Assembly: GCA_002352125.1 (NCBI GenBank)
Contig: DEHU01000276.1
Coordinates: forward strand, 1 to 9,919
Origin: Competibacteraceae bacterium UBA2792
GTDB lineage: Bacteria; Pseudomonadota; Gammaproteobacteria; Competibacterales; Competibacteraceae
Length of the DNA stretch: 9,919 bases
Direction of reading: 5' to 3'
The position numbers were made by a program, and so were the translations under genes. Shown here one piece after another: positions 6,851-9,919 of the stretch (the first letter of the stretch is position 1; every line of letters starts with the position of its first letter). A model generated the notes under the pieces. The model had not been told where the DNA came from and searched no databases. It saw only the letters and a list, made by a program, of their open reading frames with translations.

Positions 6851-7371
6851 GGTCAATGAGATTTTTCGGCGGCCCGATGTCGAGCCTCGGCTGGCTGGCG
6901 GCAATCCTATTATCGGTCCTCGGCCTGTCGCCAGCCTGGAGCGAAAGCTCGCAACTCCCCGCCCCGAGCACCAAAGACACTTGTCCGGTATGCGGGATGT
7001 TCGTTTCTCTCTATCCCGACTGGGTGGCGACGGTGCTATACAAAGACGGTCACGCCCACCACTTCGATGGTGCCAAGGATCTGTTCAAGTACCTGCTGAA
7101 TCTACCCAAATACGCACCCGGCCACGCCCGGACCGACATCGCCGCCATCGGCGTCACCGAGTATTACGGCGTGACCAAGATCGATGCCCGCGCCGCTTGG
7201 TACGTGATCGGCTCGGACGTGCTGGGGCCGATGGGCCACGAGCTGGTCCCGCTGACGACTCGGGCCGAGGCGGAAGAATTTCAGCGCGACCACAAGGGCG
7301 AACGCATCGTCCGCTTCGACGACGTCACACCGGCCTTGTTGGAAAATCTCGACCACGGAAAATTCGAATGA
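6847..7371 (+). CDS. nosL: NosL-family metal-binding protein (second of two)
   Basis: The 174-residue product has a Sec-type leader (hydrophobic about 12-28, likely cleavage near SPAWS at 32) and no lipobox Cys, unlike the classical lipoprotein NosL. The motif CPVCGM is at 46-51. It is followed by the family pattern YPDWVATVLYKDGHAHHFDGAKDLFKYL, cut here as YPDW at 56-59 and FDGAKDLF at 73-80, with His69, His71 and His72 as further possible ligands. NosL binds Cu(I) and helps build the CuZ site of nitrous oxide reductase; related copies serve other copper or metal proteins. It shares only the core motif with the preceding protein, so the pair is not a recent duplication. The ATG at 6847 overlaps the upstream stop (ATGA), pointing to translational coupling; Met4 or Met11 are alternative starts. 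The stop overlaps the cobM start in the same way. Confidence 0.88.
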   Translation: MRSMRFFGGPMSSLGWLAAILLSVLGLSPAWSESSQLPAPSTKDTCPVCGMFVSLYPDWVATVLYKDGHAHHFDGAKDLFKYLLNLPKYAPGHARTDIAAIGVTEYYGVTKIDARAAWYVIGSDVLGPMGHELVPLTTRAEAEEFQRDHKGERIVRFDDVTPALLENLDHGKFE

Positions 7372-8132
7372 CCGTCTATTTCATCGGCGCGGGTCCCGGC
7401 GACCCCGAACTGATCACCGTCAAAGGCCAGCGCTTGATCCGCGAATGCCCGCTGGTGCTGTACGCCGGCTCGCTGGTACCCAAAGAAGTCGTCTCGGCGG
7501 CCAATCCGGCGGCGGCAACCATCAACACCGCCGATCTGAGCTTGGCCGAGATCATCGACCACATCCGCGCCGCGCACGAACGAGGATCGAACGTGGCGCG
7601 GGTACACACCGGCGATCCCGCGCTGTACGGCGCCATCGGCGAACAAATGCGCGAACTGGAAAAACTGGGAATTCCCTACGAGGTGGTGCCGGGCGTGACC
7701 GCCGCGTTCGCTGGCGCCGCGATGTTAAAGCGGGAATTGACCCTACCGAACGTCAGCCAAACCATCATCCTCACCCGTCATGCCGGCAAAACGCCAATGC
7801 CGGAAGGCGAGAGCCTACCCGAATTGGCCCAGCATCGGGCTACGATGGCGATTTACCTTAGCGTGGACAAGCTGCGGGAGATCGTGGCGGAACTGATCCC
7901 GCATTATGGCGCGAATTGTCCGGTAGCGGTGCTGCACCGGGTATCGTGGCCAGACCAGGATGGCGTGGTCGGCACGCTCGCCGACATCGCCGCAAAGGTC
8001 GCAGCCAAGGGCTTCACCCGCACCGCGCTGATTCTGGTCGGGCAGGTAATCCAGCCGGAAGGTTTTCCGCCGTCCTATCTTTACAGCGCCGAACACGCCG
8101 AGTGGTATCGGCGACATTCGAGCGCCGATTAG
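7368..8132 (+). CDS. cobM: Precorrin-4/cobalt-precorrin-4 C11-methyltransferase
   Basis: This SAM-dependent enzyme methylates C-11 of the corrin ring precursor in cobalamin synthesis, in the cytoplasm. The 254-residue length is normal for CobM/CbiF. Visible family signatures are VYFIGAGPGDPELIT (3-17, SAM-binding loop), HTGDPALYG (80-88), VVPGVTAAFAGAA (96-108) and LTRHAGKTPMPEGE (about 126-138). I start at ATG 7368, whose ATGA overlaps the nosL stop; an in-frame open stretch reaches upstream but overlaps nosL and lacks the family start. Sequence alone does not separate the aerobic (CobM) from the anaerobic (CbiF) version. It is the last gene of the rightward block, with the other corrin gene, cobB, about 400 bp downstream past a gene on the opposite strand. 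Confidence 0.95.
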   Translation: MTVYFIGAGPGDPELITVKGQRLIRECPLVLYAGSLVPKEVVSAANPAAATINTADLSLAEIIDHIRAAHERGSNVARVHTGDPALYGAIGEQMRELEKLGIPYEVVPGVTAAFAGAAMLKRELTLPNVSQTIILTRHAGKTPMPEGESLPELAQHRATMAIYLSVDKLREIVAELIPHYGANCPVAVLHRVSWPDQDGVVGTLADIAAKVAAKGFTRTALILVGQVIQPEGFPPSYLYSAEHAEWYRRHSSAD

Positions 8133-8134
8133 CC

Positions 8135-8187
8135 GAACGGCGTGCCCTCGATCGCCAGCGGGCAGACCAGCGAATCGAACGCCGTTC
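8135..8187. repeat. Inverted repeat forming a possible large hairpin in a convergent gap
   Basis: GAACGGCGT (8135-8143) is the exact complement of ACGCCGTTC (8179-8187). Just inside, TCGAT (8148-8152) pairs with ATCGA (8174-8178), giving 14 base pairs broken by a four-base bulge and closing a 21-base loop. It lies between the ends of cobM and the DUF2061 gene. No U-tract follows on either strand, so it is not a standard intrinsic terminator, but it could block or stabilise the 3' ends. Confidence 0.4.
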
Positions 8188-8197
8188 TGGCAAAACC

Positions 8198-8398
8198 TCA
8201 CGCATACGCTAAACCGCTCGCGTTCCGTCGCCGCCGGATAAACTCCCACACCTTTTCGTGAAAGTGATAAGCCACGGTATTGCAGGCCGGTTCCACCAAG
8301 GCCACCAAACCGCCAGTCAGCATGCTACCGGTCATCGCGTAGACGACGCTAAACGCGACCGTGACGTGCACCAAGGCAAAGCTCAATGTTTTAATCAT
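8198..8398 (-). CDS. DUF2061 small membrane protein
   Basis: The 66-residue product matches the DUF2061 family of small bacterial inner-membrane proteins of unknown function. It has KTLSFALVHVTVAFSVVYAMTG (first membrane segment, 3-24), then a second hydrophobic stretch MLTGGLVALVEPACNTVAY with the family-typical VEP..NT and HEKVWEFI motifs, and a basic tail RRRRN. The start at 8398 is fixed by AAGGAG eight bases upstream and by the family's usual beginning; the frame stays open 108 bases further upstream, but that extension would run through the operator and promoter. A Fur-box-like site overlaps its predicted -10, suggesting repression when iron is plentiful. It is transcribed divergently from cobB and converges on cobM. 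Confidence 0.88.
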   Translation of the reverse strand: MIKTLSFALVHVTVAFSVVYAMTGSMLTGGLVALVEPACNTVAYHFHEKVWEFIRRRRNASGLAYA

Positions 8399-8435
8399 GG
8401 CGATGACTCCTTGAACTACCGTTGTGTTGCTCCAA

Positions 8436-8454
8436 ATGATAACGATTCTCGTTA
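8436..8454 (-). promoter_or_regulatory. Fur-box-like operator over the -10 of the DUF2061 gene
   Basis: TGATAAC-g-ATTCTCG (8437-8451) matches the 7-1-7 Fur pattern TGATAAT-n-ATTATCA at 12 of 14 positions, and the core TAACGA-ttc-TCGTTA (8440-8454) is a perfect dyad. On the minus strand TATCAT (complement of 8436-8441, 5 of 6 to the -10 consensus) overlaps it, placing a start site near 8429, some 30 bp before the DUF2061 ATG. The -35 is poor. Overlap with the -10 fits repression by Fur. Binding by another FUR-family protein such as Zur is possible. Confidence 0.6.
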
Positions 8455-8464
8455 ATAGAAAAAG

Positions 8465-8493
8465 TTGATTTTTCTTATGATCGCAATTTGAAT
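8465..8493 (+). promoter_or_regulatory. Candidate sigma70 promoter of cobB
   Basis: TTGATT (8465-8470, 4 of 6) and TTGAAT (8488-8493, 4 of 6) are separated by 17 bases and lie about 37 bp before the cobB ATG. The Fur-like site ends about 11-14 bp upstream of this -35, so a shared effect on cobB is possible but not evident. No cobalamin riboswitch hallmark was found in the leader. Confidence 0.3.
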
Positions 8494-8530
8494 TGACTAT
8501 CGCCATTCTTTGCCGCTCATCGAATTCGCC

Positions 8531-9820
8531 ATGTCCGTTACCTGCCCCGCCCTACTGCTTGCCGCCCCGGCTTCTGGCCAGGGAAAAACCACCGTCACCG
8601 CCGGCCTTGCTCGCTACCATCGCAACCGGGGCCGCACGGTGCGGGTGTTCAAAACCGGCCCGGATTTTCTCGATCCGATGATTCTGGAGCGAGCCTCTGG
8701 CCAGCCGGTCTATCAACTGGATTTGTGGATGGTCGGCGAACACGCCTGCAAGGCGTTGTTGTATCAAGCGGCCCAAGAAGCGGATTTAATCCTGATTGAA
8801 GGGGTGATGGGCCTGTTCGACGGCACGCCGTCCAGCGCCGATCTCGCCGCCCTGTTCGGCGTGCCGGTGCTGGCGCTGATCAACGCCCACGCGATGGCGC
8901 AGACCTTCGGCGCCGTCGCTCATGGTCTCGCCCATTACCGTCCCGGCCTGCCCTTTGCCGGTGTGCTGGCCAACCGGGTCGCGGGGCCGGGTCACGCCGA
9001 ACTGCTGGCCGGGAGCCTGCCGTCCGGTATTCGCTATTACGGCTGGCTGCCGCGCGACGGCGAAATCGCCCTGCCCGACCGCCATTTGGGGCTGGTGCAA
9101 GCGGCCGAAGTCGCCGACCTGGAAGCCCGGTTGGAAAGCGCCGCCGCACTCGTCGCCCGTACCGGGTTGGCGGAGTTACCGCCCCCGGTTTCTTTTCCGG
9201 CCGCAAGCGTCGAACCGCCGGCGCGCTTGCTCGAAGGCGCGCGCATCGGCATCGCCCGCGACACGGCTTTTGCCTTCTTGTACCCGGCCAATCTGGATAC
9301 CTTGCGGGCCTTGGGCGCGGAACTGGTATTTTTCTCGCCGCTGGCGGATGCGGAATTGCCGGAGGTGGACAGCGTTTATCTCCCCGGCGGCTACCCGGAA
9401 CTGCATCTGGACGCGCTGGCGGCCAATACCTCGATGAGCGAGTCGTTGCGGCGGCACCACCAGACCGGCAAACCGCTTTATGCGGAATGCGGCGGCTTGC
9501 TCTACACCCTGGAATCACTGGCCGACAAGGCAGGTCACCGCGCGCCGATGCTGGGCTTGTTGCCGGGCCATGCGGCGCTGCAATCGAAGTTGGTGGGGTT
9601 GGGAATGCAAGCGGTGGAACTGCCGGAAGGCGAGTTGCGCGGGCACACCTTTCATCATTCAAAACTGGAAACACCGCTGCAACCGCTGGCCCACGGCTGC
9701 CGCCAGCGCGATGGCAAACCCGGCGAAGCCGTCTATCGGATTGACCGGTTGACGGCTTCGTATTTGCACCTCTACTTTGCCGGTAATCCAGAGATGGCGG
9801 CGCGGCTTTTTCTGCCGTAG
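8531..9820 (+). CDS. cobB: Cobyrinate/hydrogenobyrinate a,c-diamide synthase
   Basis: This enzyme amidates the a and c side chains of the corrin ring using ATP and glutamine. The 429-residue product has the full family layout. The N-terminal ATP-binding domain contains APASGQGKTT (12-21, P-loop), KTGPDFLDP (41-49) and IEGVMGLFDG (89-98). A linker at about 200-240 leads to a class I glutamine amidotransferase domain with YLPGGYPELH (293-302), nucleophile Cys320 in YAECGG, GHTFHHSKLE (381-390) and catalytic His413 in SYLHLYF. Length fits both CobB (aerobic) and CbiA (anaerobic). I start at ATG 8531, 11 residues before the P-loop block; an upstream in-frame TTG at 8510 would add seven residues, and neither start has a visible ribosome binding site. 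The stop abuts the stop of the next, convergent gene. Confidence 0.95.
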   Translation: MSVTCPALLLAAPASGQGKTTVTAGLARYHRNRGRTVRVFKTGPDFLDPMILERASGQPVYQLDLWMVGEHACKALLYQAAQEADLILIEGVMGLFDGTPSSADLAALFGVPVLALINAHAMAQTFGAVAHGLAHYRPGLPFAGVLANRVAGPGHAELLAGSLPSGIRYYGWLPRDGEIALPDRHLGLVQAAEVADLEARLESAAALVARTGLAELPPPVSFPAASVEPPARLLEGARIGIARDTAFAFLYPANLDTLRALGAELVFFSPLADAELPEVDSVYLPGGYPELHLDALAANTSMSESLRRHHQTGKPLYAECGGLLYTLESLADKAGHRAPMLGLLPGHAALQSKLVGLGMQAVELPEGELRGHTFHHSKLETPLQPLAHGCRQRDGKPGEAVYRIDRLTASYLHLYFAGNPEMAARLFLP

Positions 9821-9919
9821 TCAGGCCACGTCGAACCGATCAAACGTCATGGTGAACTGGCCGCGACCGCGCGTCATGCCACGCAGATCGGTGATATAGC
9901 CCAGCAGCCGATCCAGCGC
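9821..9919 (-). CDS. fusA: Elongation factor G-like GTPase, C-terminal 32 residues, cut by the window edge
   Basis: The minus strand from the window edge reads 32 codons to a TGA (complement of 9821-9823). The text LLGYITDLRGMTRGRGQFTM, then TFDRF and a short tail, matches the C-terminal domain V of EF-G, the ribosomal translocation GTPase, which usually reads GY-ATDLRS-T-GRG-ytm-F. Only the end is visible, so canonical FusA and an EF-G paralogue cannot be told apart; a solitary position beside cobB, away from rpsL/rpsG, would favour a paralogue, though its upstream side is out of view. Confidence 0.8.
   Translation of the reverse strand, partial: ALDRLLGYITDLRGMTRGRGQFTMTFDRFDVA

Noticed and set aside
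6981..7367. In-frame upstream extension of cobM giving a 383-residue protein
   Set aside because: It overlaps the well-supported NosL gene over its whole length, shows no family similarity, and CobM proteins begin at the MTVYFIGAGPGDPE block.
8399..8506. 36-residue N-terminal extension of the DUF2061 protein
   Set aside because: AAGGAG lies directly before the ATG at 8398, the family starts there, and the extension would cover the promoter and the Fur-like operator.
8399..8530. Cobalamin riboswitch in front of cobB
   Set aside because: The hallmark B12-box text and a leader of the needed length are absent; only about 40 bp lie between the predicted promoter and the ATG.
8880..9674. 264-residue open frame on the minus strand inside cobB
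   Set aside because: Composition is Pro/Arg/Ala-rich as expected for a GC-rich shadow frame, and cobB is conserved end to end on the other strand.

Overview
The window reads as chromosomal DNA (roughly 55-60% GC by eye) from a gammaproteobacterium. The main support is a DarP/YjgA-type (DUF615) gene, a family essentially limited to beta- and gammaproteobacteria, together with a QseB/PmrA-like response regulator, NosL-type proteins and a DUF2061 membrane protein. An environmental denitrifying or methanotroph/Competibacter-like lineage would fit, but the genus is a guess. No insertion sequence, CRISPR array, tRNA or rRNA was seen.

Layout, left to right. A possible gene end (1-57) and a strong GC-rich palindromic terminator (77-110) are followed by a minus-strand, 600-residue acyl-CoA dehydrogenase of the long DmdC/FadE type. 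A 301-bp AT-rich divergent region with several dyad symmetries separates it from a plus-strand secreted protein with an Ig-like domain and no known function. A minus-strand patatin-like phospholipase with altered catalytic motifs converges on that gene. Next come a short plus-strand DarP-like protein lacking its usual C-terminal half and, converging on it with an 11-bp gap, a minus-strand OmpR-family response regulator with no adjacent sensor kinase.

Divergent from the regulator is the most interesting block (5675-8132), all on the plus strand: a TlpA-like thioredoxin-fold lipoprotein, two different NosL-type CPxCGM proteins (the first with a Tat-like signal), and the cobalamin enzyme CobM/CbiF. 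nosL1-nosL2 and nosL2-cobM are both joined by ATGA stop/start overlaps. This suggests one transcript coupling extracytoplasmic metal and thiol handling with corrin-ring synthesis. No nosZ or other nos gene is in the window, so a link to nitrous oxide reduction is not shown here.

A small minus-strand DUF2061 membrane protein follows, with a good Fur-box-like operator over its predicted -10. Then comes plus-strand cobB/cbiA, the corrin a,c-diamide synthase. Its stop codon directly abuts the stop codon of a minus-strand gene cut by the window edge, whose visible 32 residues match the C-terminus of elongation factor G.

The strongest leads are the TlpA-NosL-NosL-CobM operon, the Fur-like site between DUF2061 and cobB, the patatin active-site substitutions, the halved DarP, and the dyad cluster upstream of the acyl-CoA dehydrogenase.
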